Counted from the first letter of the stretch, positions 42,728 through 50,893 are shown. The stretch is 64,000 bases of DNA from Microbacteriaceae bacterium PS02066 (GCA_029959545.1 JASCPH010000003.1:1-64000), one strand, 5' to 3'. The notes: generated by a model not told the origin, from the sequence alone. Numbers and translations: made by a program.

Positions 42728-43407
42728 TCTGCGAGGACTCGGTCCTCCTGCGCGAAGGACTCGTCCGGCTCCTGGCGGACGCCGGGCACGACGTGGTCGC
42801 CGCCCTCCCGGACGCGAGCGAGCTCGATGAGAGCGTCGTCGCCACCGACCCGGAGCTCTGCATCCTCGACGTGCGCCTTCCCCCGAGCTACACCGACGAG
42901 GGCATCCGTGCGGCGCTGCGCCTGCGCGCGGCACACCCGCAGCTGCCCGTGCTCGTGCTCTCGCAGTACGTCGAGGAGCGGTACGCGAGCGAGCTGATCG
43001 CCGCGAACGGCGGAGCGCTCGGCTACCTGCTGAAGGATCGGGTCGCGGATGTGGCCGATTTCCTCGATACGGTGCGCCGTATCGGCGGCGGAGCCACCGT
43101 GCTCGATCCCGAGGTCATCGCGCAGCTGCTGAACCGTCGCACCCGCGACGAACGGATGCGGCGGCTCACCGAACGCGAGTCGACGGTGCTGGCGCTCATC
43201 GCCGAGGGGCGGTCGAACCAGTCGATCGCCGCGACCCTCTTCCTCTCGGAGGCCTCGGTCGAGAAGCACATCACAGCCATCTTCCAGAAGCTCGAGCTCG
43301 AGCCCGGCGAGTCGGGCAACCGCCGCGTCCTCGCCGCCCTCGCGCACGTCGAGCACGGCGCCGGCGACGCCGGCCCTCAGACACCTCAGAGAGGAGCAAC
43401 ACGATGA
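42715..43407 (+). CDS. NarL/LuxR-family response regulator
   Basis: 230 residues from a GTG. The receiver domain has ILICEDSVLLREGL, phospho-acceptor Asp52 (LCILDVRLPPSYTDEG) and Lys in YLLKDRVADV. The C-terminal LuxR HTH is LTERESTVLALIAEGRSNQS, then ASVEKHITAIFQKL. Partner of the overlapping kinase gene. Its stop overlaps the DUF4097-like gene (ATGA). The expected target includes its own operon, although no operator was identified. Confidence 0.92.
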   Translation: MRILICEDSVLLREGLVRLLADAGHDVVAALPDASELDESVVATDPELCILDVRLPPSYTDEGIRAALRLRAAHPQLPVLVLSQYVEERYASELIAANGGALGYLLKDRVADVADFLDTVRRIGGGATVLDPEVIAQLLNRRTRDERMRRLTERESTVLALIAEGRSNQSIAATLFLSEASVEKHITAIFQKLELEPGESGNRRVLAALAHVEHGAGDAGPQTPQRGATR

Positions 43408-44252
43408 GCACGCTCACCCCTCCCCCCGCGACCCCCGACGAGGCCGCGCACTCCAGCCCGGTGACGCCGCCCCGGCATCCGGCCGGCAAGGCCGTCGCGA
43501 TCACCGCGATCGTCATCGGCGCCGTCATCCTGGGCGGGACCGTGGTCTCGGGCGCCGCCAACGCCGTCACCTCCTCGCTGCCGACCTCCTCACAGACGCT
43601 CACCGCGTCGACCGCCGGCGTCACCGAGGTGGACGTGGATGCGAGCGCGGCGCTGTTCGAGCTGCGATTCGACGACGTCGACGAGGCCACGCTCCAGGTC
43701 ACCTCCGGCCGGTCCGCCTGGCGGATGGACCGTGACGGCGACGAGCTGAGGATCAGCGCTCCGGACGGGTTCTTCGGCATCGGCTGGATCGGTCAGCAGC
43801 CGCGGGTCCTGTTGACCCTCCCGCAGTCGCTCGAGGGCGTGGATGCGTCGCTCACGCTCTCCGCGGGAGAGCTTCGCGCCACGGGCACCTTCGGCGAGCT
43901 CGAGACGCACCTCTCCGCGGGCAGCCTCATCGTCTCCGGCGAGGCCCGCACGATCGACTCGTCCATGAGCGCCGGAAGCTCCGACATCCGCCTGTCGGGT
44001 GTCACCGAGGCCGAGTTCGAGCTCTCGGCGGGTGACCTGACCGCCGAGTTGACCGGAAACGCTCCGCGCAGCATCGACATCGGCGTCAGCGCCGGGTCCG
44101 CGGATGTCACCGTGCCGCGCGGCAACTACGACATCCGCTCCAACGTAGAGGCGGGCGGCGTCGACAACCGCCTCTCCGCCGGCAGCGGCCCCCGCATCCC
44201 CGTCGAGGTCCGCGTCTCCGCGGGCGACGTCACCCTCCGCGACAACGGCTAG
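43404..44252 (+). CDS. DUF4097-like beta-repeat membrane-anchored protein
   Basis: 282 residues. A cytoplasmic Pro-rich start and one membrane helix (AVAITAIVIGAVILGGTVVS, about 30-49) precede an outside domain of repeated short strands with the recurring phrase LSAGxL/SAGSxDIxL (LTLSAGELRATG, HLSAGSLIVSG, MSAGSSDIRLSG, ELSAGDLTAELTG, VSAGSADVTVPRG). This matches the DUF4097/LiaF-like beta-solenoid. Coupled to the two-component pair, it is probably a sensed or protective envelope component. A hairpin terminator follows at 44269. Confidence 0.82.
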   Translation: MSTLTPPPATPDEAAHSSPVTPPRHPAGKAVAITAIVIGAVILGGTVVSGAANAVTSSLPTSSQTLTASTAGVTEVDVDASAALFELRFDDVDEATLQVTSGRSAWRMDRDGDELRISAPDGFFGIGWIGQQPRVLLTLPQSLEGVDASLTLSAGELRATGTFGELETHLSAGSLIVSGEARTIDSSMSAGSSDIRLSGVTEAEFELSAGDLTAELTGNAPRSIDIGVSAGSADVTVPRGNYDIRSNVEAGGVDNRLSAGSGPRIPVEVRVSAGDVTLRDNG

Positions 44253-44268
44253 GCGCGAACGAGCATCC

Positions 44269-44310
44269 ATTGAGCGAGCGAGCATCCGATCGGGTGCTCG
44301 CTCGCTCAAT
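44269..44310 (+). terminator. Hairpin terminator of the kinase operon
   Basis: 16-bp perfect stem (ATTGAGCGAGCGAGCA at 44269-44284 with complement 44295-44310) and a 10-nt loop. It lies 17 bp after the DUF4097 stop. Confidence 0.85.
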
Positions 44311-44313
44311 CAA

Positions 44314-44625
44314 TGCTCACTCGGCGAGCGCAGCGCGTGGCAGCCGATCGTCCGAGCGGTGCGGCTGCGCGGCGGGATGCAGCCCGCCACCGCCGCAGAG
44401 ATCGCGGCGGACTTCGAGGCACGGCCGGAGTCCGCACGCGTCGGACTGACGCCCGCGGACTGGATGCTCTGGTGGCTCGCGCCCACGCACGTGGAGTTCT
44501 GGCAGGGCTCTCCCGACCGACGCCACGCACGCATCATGTACGAGCGACAGGGCGAGAGCTGGCACCGCGAGGTGCGCGGCGGGGAGACGAGCACCCGCAC
44601 CGGGGGAGCTGCATCCCGGCGATAG
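44314..44625 (+). pseudogene. PdxH-like (PNPOx family) C-terminal remnant
   Basis: The frame encodes the end of a pyridoxamine-phosphate-oxidase-type protein: IVRAVRLRGGMQPATAAEIA, FEARPESARVGLTP, then the C-terminal signature VEFWQGSPDRRHARIMYERQ and ESWHREV, equivalent to the FWQGxxxRLHDR...W...RLxP ending of PdxH. The FMN-binding N-terminal half is missing, and the frame starts against the terminator at 44310. A GTG at 44359 could express 88 residues, but these lack the cofactor site. A remnant, or a transplanted end, is the best reading. Confidence 0.6.
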
Positions 44626-44634
44626 CCTCGAAGG

Positions 44635-45378
44635 ATGCAGCAGGAGCAAGGTCTTTCGGGCGGCAACTCGGCGGGCGCCGTCTTCCGCGCGGGTGACACC
44701 GTCCGCAAGCCGTGGACGCCGGCATCTCCGCACGTGCACGCATACGTCGCGTCGCTACGAGAGGCCGGAGTCGAGGCGCCCGCCCCGCTCGGCCGCGACG
44801 AGCAGGGCCGCCAGGTATGGGAGTTCATCCCCGGGACGCTGGCGGCGGAGGGCCTGACGCGGCCGGAGCTTCATCGTGTGGGCGCGATGGTGCGGGCGAT
44901 CCACGACGCGAGCGCGGGATTCGCTGTGCCGGCGGATGCGGTCTGGGATTCTGCGATCCCGGCGCCCGGCGCCGAGCTGGTCTGCCACAACGACCTCGCC
45001 CCGTGGAACCTCGTGACGGGCGATCGGTGGGTCTTCATCGATTGGGATGCGGCGGCTCCCAGCACCCGACTCTGGGATCTCGCGTACGCCGCCCAGGCGT
45101 TCACGCTCAACGACCCGTCGCGTTCCCCCGACGGCGCCGCCGCGGATCTGGCCGCGTTCGCCGACGGCTACGGGGCGGACGCCGCGCTGCGTGCGGCTCT
45201 GCCCGCGGCGATGGCCGCACGGGCGGAAGCGATGCACGAGCTTCTGCGCTCTTCCCACGCCGCGGGCCGTGAGCCCTGGGGCTCAATGTTCCTGTCGGGT
45301 CACGGCGAGCACTGGCTCGCCGCATCCCGTTACGTACGAGAGCACGCGGGTGCCTGGGCCGAGGCGCTGGGCGCGTAG
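44635..45378 (+). CDS. Phosphotransferase, APH/choline-kinase-like
   Basis: 247 residues with the kinase-like core of the APH family: VCHNDLAPWNLVTGDRWVFI (Brenner motif HxDxxxxN near 124-129) and IDWDAAAPSTRLWDLAY (metal-binding DxD equivalent). N-terminal nucleotide-lobe motifs are short. Such orphan proteins phosphorylate small alcohols or aminoglycosides; resistance is not implied by sequence alone. TAGCCT ends 6 nt before the ATG, so the gene has its own leaderless promoter placed within the end of the PdxH remnant. Confidence 0.85.
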   Translation: MQQEQGLSGGNSAGAVFRAGDTVRKPWTPASPHVHAYVASLREAGVEAPAPLGRDEQGRQVWEFIPGTLAAEGLTRPELHRVGAMVRAIHDASAGFAVPADAVWDSAIPAPGAELVCHNDLAPWNLVTGDRWVFIDWDAAAPSTRLWDLAYAAQAFTLNDPSRSPDGAAADLAAFADGYGADAALRAALPAAMAARAEAMHELLRSSHAAGREPWGSMFLSGHGEHWLAASRYVREHAGAWAEALGA

Positions 45379-45391
45379 CCGAGCCGCCGCC

Positions 45392-46219
45392 TCAGAGCTC
45401 CAGCATCCGCTCGCTGCGCTCGAAGAGCTCGCGGGCCAGAGCCGCATCGTTCGCCTGCGGGTTCGTGCGCGCGGGCTTGCGCTTCACGTAGTACTCCCCC
45501 GTCGCGTAGTCGCGGCCCGGCTCACCCTCCGCGAGGTACCCGAGGGTGTCGGCCCCCTTCGGGATGCTCGTGAGGAAGAGCTTCTTGAGAGGCGTCTGGT
45601 AGATCAGACGCATCGGCGAGCTGGGCGCGTTCGAGAAGCTCGTGGCGATGTTTCCCGGATGGAACGCCACGGCGCCGATACCCTGCGCGCGGTAGCGACG
45701 ATCGAGCTCCTTCACGTGGAGGATCTGCTCGAGCTTGGCGGTGCCGTAGGCGCGCGTCGCACTGAAGGAGCGTTCGTTGTCGAGGTCGTCGATGTCCAGC
45801 TGGCCGAACAGGCGCGCGCCGACGCTCGAGGTGTTGATGATCGTGGCCGTGGAGGCGATGAGCCGCTCCATGAGCAGCTGCGTGAGCAGGAACGGCGCGA
45901 GGTAGTTCACCTGGAAGGTCATCTCGTGCCCGTCGATCGTGCTCTCGCGCACCTTGCCGAAGATGCCACCGGCGTTGTTGGCGAGCACGTCGATGCGGTC
46001 GTACTGTGCGAGCAGATCGTCGGCCAGTTCCCGGACGCTCGCGAGATCGGCGAAGTCCGCGAGGTGCACTCGCGCACCCACATCCCGGGCGATCTGCGCC
46101 GTGCGCTCGCGATTGCGCCCGACGGGGATGACGGCGTGCCCCTGCGCGTGCAGCACCCGCGCCGCCTCCCGTCCGATGCCGTCGCTCGCACCGGTGATCA
46201 CGATCGTCTTGCTCAGCAT
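45392..46219 (-). CDS. SDR-family NAD(P)-dependent oxidoreductase
   Basis: 275 residues. The Rossmann start ITGASDGIGREAARVLHAQG (TGxxxGxG) is at about 9-28, NNAG in DVLANNAGGIFG, catalytic Ser in IINTSSVGARLFG, and YxxxK in AYGTAKLEQ. The PG motif follows in HPGNIATSF. It belongs to the retinol-dehydrogenase/WW-oxidoreductase-like classical SDRs. Substrate unknown. It converges with the phosphotransferase (13 bp apart). AAGGAGGCCTC precedes the ATG at 46219. Confidence 0.92.
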   Translation of the reverse strand: MLSKTIVITGASDGIGREAARVLHAQGHAVIPVGRNRERTAQIARDVGARVHLADFADLASVRELADDLLAQYDRIDVLANNAGGIFGKVRESTIDGHEMTFQVNYLAPFLLTQLLMERLIASTATIINTSSVGARLFGQLDIDDLDNERSFSATRAYGTAKLEQILHVKELDRRYRAQGIGAVAFHPGNIATSFSNAPSSPMRLIYQTPLKKLFLTSIPKGADTLGYLAEGEPGRDYATGEYYVKRKPARTNPQANDAALARELFERSERMLEL

Positions 46220-46303
46220 GAGGCCTCCTTCGCCGCTGCTCGCGAAAGCCTAGTCCGCGTTGTCAGCGAGGCAGCAGGAAGAAGAGTGCGAGCAAGGATC
46301 CCG

Positions 46304-47098
46304 TCAGGGCACGCGGCAGATGATCTCACCGTGCAGGACCGAGAACCAGCCGTGGTCGGATGCGGCCCACTCACGCCATCCCGCGGCGATCCGGTCGAGC
46401 TCGTCGACGTCGGTGTCGGGGCTGCTCTCCAGCTGGCGTGCGAGAGCGGACTGACGGATGCGGTCCGCCCACAGATTGCCCCACCACATCCGCTCATCGG
46501 CGCTCGCGTAGCACCAGGTGCTCGACGACGCGCGGATGTGGATGAGCCCTGCCTCTCGCGCCCAGGACAGGAGCCGCCGACCGCCGTTCGGCTCGCCGCC
46601 GTTGGCGCGGGCCGCCGCCTGATACAGCTCCAGCCAGCGATCCATCTCAGGCAACTGCGGCCACCATGCGAACCCTGCGAAGTCGGCGTCGCGCACCGCG
46701 ATGATCCCGCCGGGTCGGGTCACCCGCGCGAGTTCCCGCAGCGCCTGCACCGGATCCGCGATGTGCTGCAACACCTGGTGTGCGTGCGTCACGTCGAACG
46801 AGTCGTCGTCGAACGGCAGAGCGTGCACGTCGGCGATCCGCACGTCGACGTTCGGCACTCCGCGCTCGTCCACGGTCGCGCGCGTCAATGCCGCCTCGTC
46901 CTCCCCGATCTCGGTGGCGGTGACGTGGGCCACGCGTTCCGCGAGATCGACCGTGATCGTGCCGGGGCCGGCTCCCACATCCAGCAGCCGGTCGTCATGG
47001 CTGAGGAAGGGCAGGAGGTAGGCGGCGGAGTTCTCGGCGGTGCGCCAGCGGTGCGATCGCAGGACGGATTCATGGTGACCGTGCGTGTAGGTGGACAT
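46304..47098 (-). CDS. Class I SAM-dependent methyltransferase
   Basis: 264 residues. Motif I LLDVGAGPGTITVDLAE is near 37-53, the acidic motif II region is VTATEIGEDE, motif III is VRIADVHALPFDDDSFDVTH, and VLQHIADPVQALRELARVTR is the post-I helix. This is the UbiE/Methyltransf_11 group, often acting on small molecules. GGAGG is 2-3 nt before the ATG at 47098. It is divergent from the HTH regulator at 47187, which may control it. Confidence 0.9.
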   Translation of the reverse strand: MSTYTHGHHESVLRSHRWRTAENSAAYLLPFLSHDDRLLDVGAGPGTITVDLAERVAHVTATEIGEDEAALTRATVDERGVPNVDVRIADVHALPFDDDSFDVTHAHQVLQHIADPVQALRELARVTRPGGIIAVRDADFAGFAWWPQLPEMDRWLELYQAAARANGGEPNGGRRLLSWAREAGLIHIRASSSTWCYASADERMWWGNLWADRIRQSALARQLESSPDTDVDELDRIAAGWREWAASDHGWFSVLHGEIICRVP

Positions 47099-47186
47099 GC
47101 CTCCACATTCCGGCTTCGAGGCGCTGCCGCGGAAGACCGTACTGTTCATAGGAGCGATCCACCCACCCAGCCGAGAGGAGCCGGTC

Positions 47187-47957
47187 ATCTCGAACGAACT
47201 CGGCGACTTCCTCCGCGCTCGCCGTCAGGACAGGGCGCTCGCACCCGAACACGACTCCCCCGGCGCCAGGCGGACTCCGGGCCTACGCCGGGAAGAGGTC
47301 GCGACCCGCGCCGGGATCAGCGTCGACTACTACATCCGCCTGGAGCAAGGACGGGACTCCCACCCGAGCGACGCCGTGATCGCCGCCCTCGCCCACGCGC
47401 TCGCGTTGTCGCCGGATGCGGCGCGACACCTCGTGCGGCTTCGCGATGCCGACGCCGCTCCGGCGGAGCCGACCTCCGACGCCGATCTCCTCCCGCGGAT
47501 GTCGGCGCTCGTCGCGGCGGTCCGCCCACAACCCGCGTACGTGCTCGACAGGTTCAGCACGATCGTCGCGGCGAACGAGGAGGGGATGTCGCTGTACGCC
47601 GGGCTCGCCGAACTCCCGCCCGAAGAGCGCAACACCTGCCGTTACCTGCTCACAGACCCGCGCGCCCGTGAGACGTTCCTCGACTGGGAGGAGCTCGCCC
47701 GCGGCGCCGTCGCCCACCTGCGGGCGGCGAACGTCGACCGCCTCGATGACCCTCGGCTGGGCGATCTCGTGCGCGAGCTCGAAGCGGTCAGCGAGCAGTT
47801 CACGGCGTGGTGGAGCGGGCACATCGTCGAGCGGCGCCGGGGCGCGACCACCCGCATCCGCGGACTGGACGGTGTCGTCGTCGAGCGGAGCTACGAGATC
47901 CTCCACCTGCCGGACGACGCCGTGCGGCTCACAATCTGGCTCCCGCCGGCGGCATGA
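47187..47957 (+). CDS. XRE-type regulator (MmyB-like) with ATC at the start position
   Basis: 256 residues if begun at 47187. The HTH is TPGLRREEVATRAGISVDYY, then IRLEQGRDSHPS, and the C-terminal MmyB-like ligand domain has YVLDRFSTIVAANEEG and WEELARGAVAHLRA. Homologues start just before ELGDFLRARR. Here GAGAGGAG (47173-47180) sits 6 nt ahead of an ATC where an ATG would be expected. The only upstream in-frame starts, at 47091-47097, lie on the divergent methyltransferase start. It may use ATC inefficiently, use the distant start, or be silenced. Related regulators often control an adjacent divergent enzyme gene. Confidence 0.75.
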   Translation: MSNELGDFLRARRQDRALAPEHDSPGARRTPGLRREEVATRAGISVDYYIRLEQGRDSHPSDAVIAALAHALALSPDAARHLVRLRDADAAPAEPTSDADLLPRMSALVAAVRPQPAYVLDRFSTIVAANEEGMSLYAGLAELPPEERNTCRYLLTDPRARETFLDWEELARGAVAHLRAANVDRLDDPRLGDLVRELEAVSEQFTAWWSGHIVERRRGATTRIRGLDGVVVERSYEILHLPDDAVRLTIWLPPAA

Positions 47958-47979
47958 GCACCCAACCTACACTCGTGCC

Positions 47980-48288
47980 ATGAGTGCCTTCCTCCCCGGT
48001 TCCCGCGGCACGCAGCCGTGCCCCAACTGCGGCGCCCAGGTCGCGCAGTCCGACCGGTATCCCGAGTATCTCTGCGACGAGTGCGAGGCGCGCGCGGTGG
48101 ATGCGGACGGCGCCCGCGTCACCGGATCGAACGCCTCCTTCGGCGGCGGGTTCGTCTTGCACTGGCCGGACGGCGAGCACGAGTCCCTCCCCTGTGCCTC
48201 GGCACGGGTGTGGGTCGATGGACGCGAGCGGGAGTACTCCGAGGCGCGCTTCGGCGGCGTGCTGATCACACCCGTCCGCGAGCGCTAA
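47980..48288 (+). CDS. Small zinc-ribbon protein
   Basis: 102 residues. The CPNCGAQVAQ and YLCDECEARA pairs (about 14-17 and 32-35) form a two-CXXC zinc ribbon at the N-terminus. The rest is a beta-rich domain (GGGFVLHWPDGEHESLPCAS, RVWVDGREREYSEARFGG). No specific family recognised. TACACT ends 6 nt before the ATG, so it is probably leaderless. It may bind zinc in a structural role. Confidence 0.78.
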   Translation: MSAFLPGSRGTQPCPNCGAQVAQSDRYPEYLCDECEARAVDADGARVTGSNASFGGGFVLHWPDGEHESLPCASARVWVDGREREYSEARFGGVLITPVRER

Positions 48289-48602
48289 CCCGGCAGTCGG
48301 CTGTCCGATGACAGTGATTCTGTCGTCCGTGCCACCGATCCTGTGATCGCCTTCCGCGTCTTCGCGCTGCTTGGCCGTTGGGGGCACCTCGACGGTGGCG
48401 GTATCAGCGCCAGCGGATGTGTAGTTCGTCGAAGCGGCATATGCATCTGAGTCACCTCGGCCGAACGGCCCGTGTTTGGATCGACGTGAGTATTGGGCGG
48501 ATTCGCGCATGGGTTGTGTGAGGACGCACGCGGGGAAGCCACGTGGGCGACAAAGCTGTATGCGTGTCGAAACGCGCGGACCCCGACAGTCCTCACTTCC
48601 CC
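48289..48602. other. Intergenic region without a clear gene
   Basis: 314 bp between the zinc-ribbon gene and the DUF6611-like gene. Short frames on both strands have no ribosome site or family resemblance. Base composition drops below the flanking GC. It may be the left border of the different-looking right arm of the window. Confidence 0.5.
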
Positions 48603-49121
48603 ATGGCAGGCCAGTACTCATCCACGGAGGTTGTCGGCACGCAACGGTGGGGGCACATATCCCGGTCCACCGGCCGATATGGCAGCGTCACGACGCATCT
48701 GGTCGTATACCCGCCCGACTCGTTCGACCGGGAACGTCTCTGGGCCGACGCGTCTCGCACACTCACCCCCCTCGGCATAGGCGGCGCGGTTATCGCCGCG
48801 ATCGTTCTGCTGGGAACCGGGGCGTCGCCCGAGCTGACGCTGCTGTCGATCGCAGGCCTCTTCGTGATCGGCTGGGTGGTTCTGTCTTCCCGGACGATCG
48901 GGGTCCGTCGCAAGTCCGCATCCATCTGGGTGTGCACGTCGGCGATCTCGCCCGACCACGATCGTTCCCGGGCGCAGACTCATCTCGAGGCTCTCGCGGA
49001 GACGATGACGGAAGCAGCGAGCGCCCGTCGCGCGGGAACGATCACGGCAGACCAGTACACGAGAGCCTGGCGTAACGTGTTCGGCGAGGTGACACTGCTC
49101 AGTCTGCAACGAAACGGCTAG
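48603..49121 (+). CDS. DUF6611-like membrane protein
   Basis: 172 residues from ATG 48603. The start is WGHISRSTGRYGSVTTHLVV then YPPDSFDRERLW, followed by two membrane helices (about 60-78 and 80-98) and a C-terminal helical part ending AGTITADQYTRAWRNVFGEV. The pattern matches short actinobacterial DUF6611 proteins as I remember them. Function unknown. An open reading 60 bp upstream (48543) is possible, but no ribosome site favours it. Confidence 0.65.
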   Translation: MAGQYSSTEVVGTQRWGHISRSTGRYGSVTTHLVVYPPDSFDRERLWADASRTLTPLGIGGAVIAAIVLLGTGASPELTLLSIAGLFVIGWVVLSSRTIGVRRKSASIWVCTSAISPDHDRSRAQTHLEALAETMTEAASARRAGTITADQYTRAWRNVFGEVTLLSLQRNG

Positions 49122-49186
49122 CCATCGGCTGGCCGTCGGGCAGAGGACATCGCCCCCGCCTGGTTTCGATCGCGGTGTGGCCGCGA

Positions 49187-49714
49187 TCAGGCGAAGATCT
49201 CCGCGGCCACGTCGTGGACGGATCGGTCACGGACGTCCGCCCAGTCCAGCGAGAGCGCGCCCCAGATATTGGGGGAAGGGTGCGTGCGGACGTACTGGAG
49301 AAGCCGAGCGTTCAGCCGCGCGTGGGACGCGCAGTCGGTCACGTCGATAAAGACGACATCGACGTCCCACCCCAGTTCTCTCTCGGCCCGCGCGTGAAAG
49401 TCTGTGGCCGCCGCGTAAGCGAACCGTTTGCAGGAGCGAGGGCGATGGCCGGGACCCCGCCGGTACAGCACGATCACATGATGCACGGTCGGCGAGCGAC
49501 GCAGCACATCGCGAATGGGCCGCCAGGAACCGCGGAGGCGGTTGCGTACCTGTAGCCCCGCTGCGCTGTCCTCCAGCTGGATCCCCCACACGATGCCGCC
49601 CACGAACGAAGAGCTCGCACCTTTGTCCGTAGCCGGCTGCTCTGCGTCGGGTCCATGTAGAGATCCGCCGGTCAGCAAGCACATCCTGCCGGAGGTGGAG
49701 GTGCGGAAGGTCAT
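49187..49714 (-). CDS. Unknown protein, homologous to the one at 62315-62833
   Basis: 175 residues from an ATG that overlaps the stop of the upstream gene (ATGA). A core alpha/beta pattern is visible: VGGIVWGIQLEDSAAGLQVR, helix, HHVIVLYRRGPGHRP, DVDVVFIDVTDC, LSLDWADVRDRSVHDVAAEI. It aligns over nearly its whole length with the protein at 62315 (shared VDV..-DVT-C and AL-WAD-R--S). The alternation of strands and helices could be a Rossmann-like fold, but no named family or catalytic motif was recognised. Last gene of a three-gene unit transcribed away from kdp. Confidence 0.65.
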   Translation of the reverse strand: MTFRTSTSGRMCLLTGGSLHGPDAEQPATDKGASSSFVGGIVWGIQLEDSAAGLQVRNRLRGSWRPIRDVLRRSPTVHHVIVLYRRGPGHRPRSCKRFAYAAATDFHARAERELGWDVDVVFIDVTDCASHARLNARLLQYVRTHPSPNIWGALSLDWADVRDRSVHDVAAEIFA

Positions 49715-50265
49715 TTCGCGCATCGCGTCCACGTCTCCATCGAGTTTCTTTCGTTTGGGGTCGTGGCGGGGTGGTGCCGTACGGTGGCCAGCGCGATCGT
49801 TCCCGCGCACGGGACGACCAGAAGATCCCCAGCCTGGATTTCCTGGGGCACCTCACCCGGCAGCGGTGCTGCTCCGATCGTTTCGATGCTGGCGGGCGCC
49901 CGACTGCCAGCGTCGGGGCGGCCGAGCACGGTCGACCCCGCCCAGTCCGGGGTGACTTCCGTCATGTCGCCGTCGACGCGGACGTGCAACGCGCCGCGCG
50001 TGTCCCCGGCGACAGCGAGGACACGCGTGATTACGAGGGTGACATAGGCGTCAGAACCTCCAGTCCGTTCGGGGTGTCCGGCGGGGTGGATGAGTACCGC
50101 GGGTGTGCCCCGCGTCGTGGCGAGTCCGAGCAGCGAGTGCCCACCGACCAGCACGTCCTCGCGAGTGTGAACGGTGTCCATGGGCCACCCGTGTGCCCGC
50201 GGCGTCGCTGCAGGGATCCGGTTCCGGAGGAGTCGGGCGCTGAGGATGGTGTGTAACAGAGTCAC
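49711..50265 (-). CDS. Unknown protein, paralogue of the next gene upstream
   Basis: 184 residues from a GTG. Similar to the 50282-50893 product: both have VLVGG-SLLGLA-like strands, AYVTLVITRVLAVAGDTRGA versus SVVITRVVMTVNNLDSQRVI, a D-W/V-W segment, and near the end GDLLVVPCAGTIALATVRHH versus GDLLALPCEGTVPLGRVRPV. The shared GDLL-(V/L)PC-GT ending looks like a small beta-barrel. No family recognised. Coupled to the downstream gene by ATGA and separated by 16 bp from the upstream one. Confidence 0.62.
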   Translation of the reverse strand: MTLLHTILSARLLRNRIPAATPRAHGWPMDTVHTREDVLVGGHSLLGLATTRGTPAVLIHPAGHPERTGGSDAYVTLVITRVLAVAGDTRGALHVRVDGDMTEVTPDWAGSTVLGRPDAGSRAPASIETIGAAPLPGEVPQEIQAGDLLVVPCAGTIALATVRHHPATTPNERNSMETWTRCAK

Positions 50266-50281
50266 GTCAACTGTCTCCGTT

Positions 50282-50893
50282 TCAGAGCTGGGGGGTCAGG
50301 GCGGACAAGAGACCTGGGGCGATGTCGATGGCCGGGGACACCGCGATAGCCGGAGACAACGGTGCTGTGTCATGGCGCGGCAGTGGCACCGGACGCACGC
50401 GCCCCAGGGGCACTGTGCCTTCGCACGGCAGTGCCAGCAGGTCGCCTTCGGCGAGGTCGGCGGGAAGCCGCACCGGAGGAGACGGGTAGGCCGGGGCGGC
50501 TGCTTCCGCGGCCAGCAAGATGCCAGGAGCCGACGCGGCGGCGGAGATCCGGTCGATCAGGCGCGCCTCGGACCACACCGCAGGGACGTCGCTGAAGTTC
50601 GCGTCGATGAGGATGACGCGTTGGGAGTCGAGGTTGTTCACTGTCATCACGACACGGGTGATGACGACCGACACGTCCGAGCGGAGCACCTCGGCCTGGC
50701 GGGGGTTCGTGCGAATGATGCGGTCAGTGTTGTGGACGCAGGGGGTGCCGCACATCTCGGCCAGACGCCGCATCGACACTCCGGCGACGACCACGTCGGT
50801 CGTCGTCGGCGTCGTGTGATCCGGCCAAGCCCTCGCCCGAAGTGGAACGGGAAGGGTGCGTCGCAGCGTGGGGACGATATCGGTGAGAGTCAC
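50282..50893 (-). CDS. Unknown protein, first gene of the three-gene unit
   Basis: 203 residues from GTG 50893 (VTLTDIVPTLRRTLPVPLRA). Paralogous to its downstream neighbour across most of its length, with the same order of motifs and the conserved GDLLALPCEGTVPLGRVR ending. It is slightly longer because of a Pro/Ala-rich tail after the barrel. No signal peptide or membrane helix. Transcribed divergently from kdp, sharing the 336-bp region 50894-51229, so co-regulation with potassium uptake is possible. Confidence 0.62.
   Translation of the reverse strand: MTLTDIVPTLRRTLPVPLRARAWPDHTTPTTTDVVVAGVSMRRLAEMCGTPCVHNTDRIIRTNPRQAEVLRSDVSVVITRVVMTVNNLDSQRVILIDANFSDVPAVWSEARLIDRISAAASAPGILLAAEAAAPAYPSPPVRLPADLAEGDLLALPCEGTVPLGRVRPVPLPRHDTAPLSPAIAVSPAIDIAPGLLSALTPQL

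Noticed and set aside
38908-43407. A continuous open frame of about 1,500 codons on the plus strand
   Set aside because: Only its last 230 codons are coding (the response regulator). The rest runs antisense or out of frame through the permease, HAD, MFS and kinase genes and has Arg/His-rich shadow composition.
44635-45378. Aminoglycoside resistance gene
   Set aside because: It has only the general kinase-like motifs of the family, and chromosomal orphan members of this type are common with other substrates.
48289-48602. A secreted peptide on the minus strand in the 48.3-48.6 kb gap
   Set aside because: Short frames there lack a ribosome site, a signal peptide and any family resemblance.
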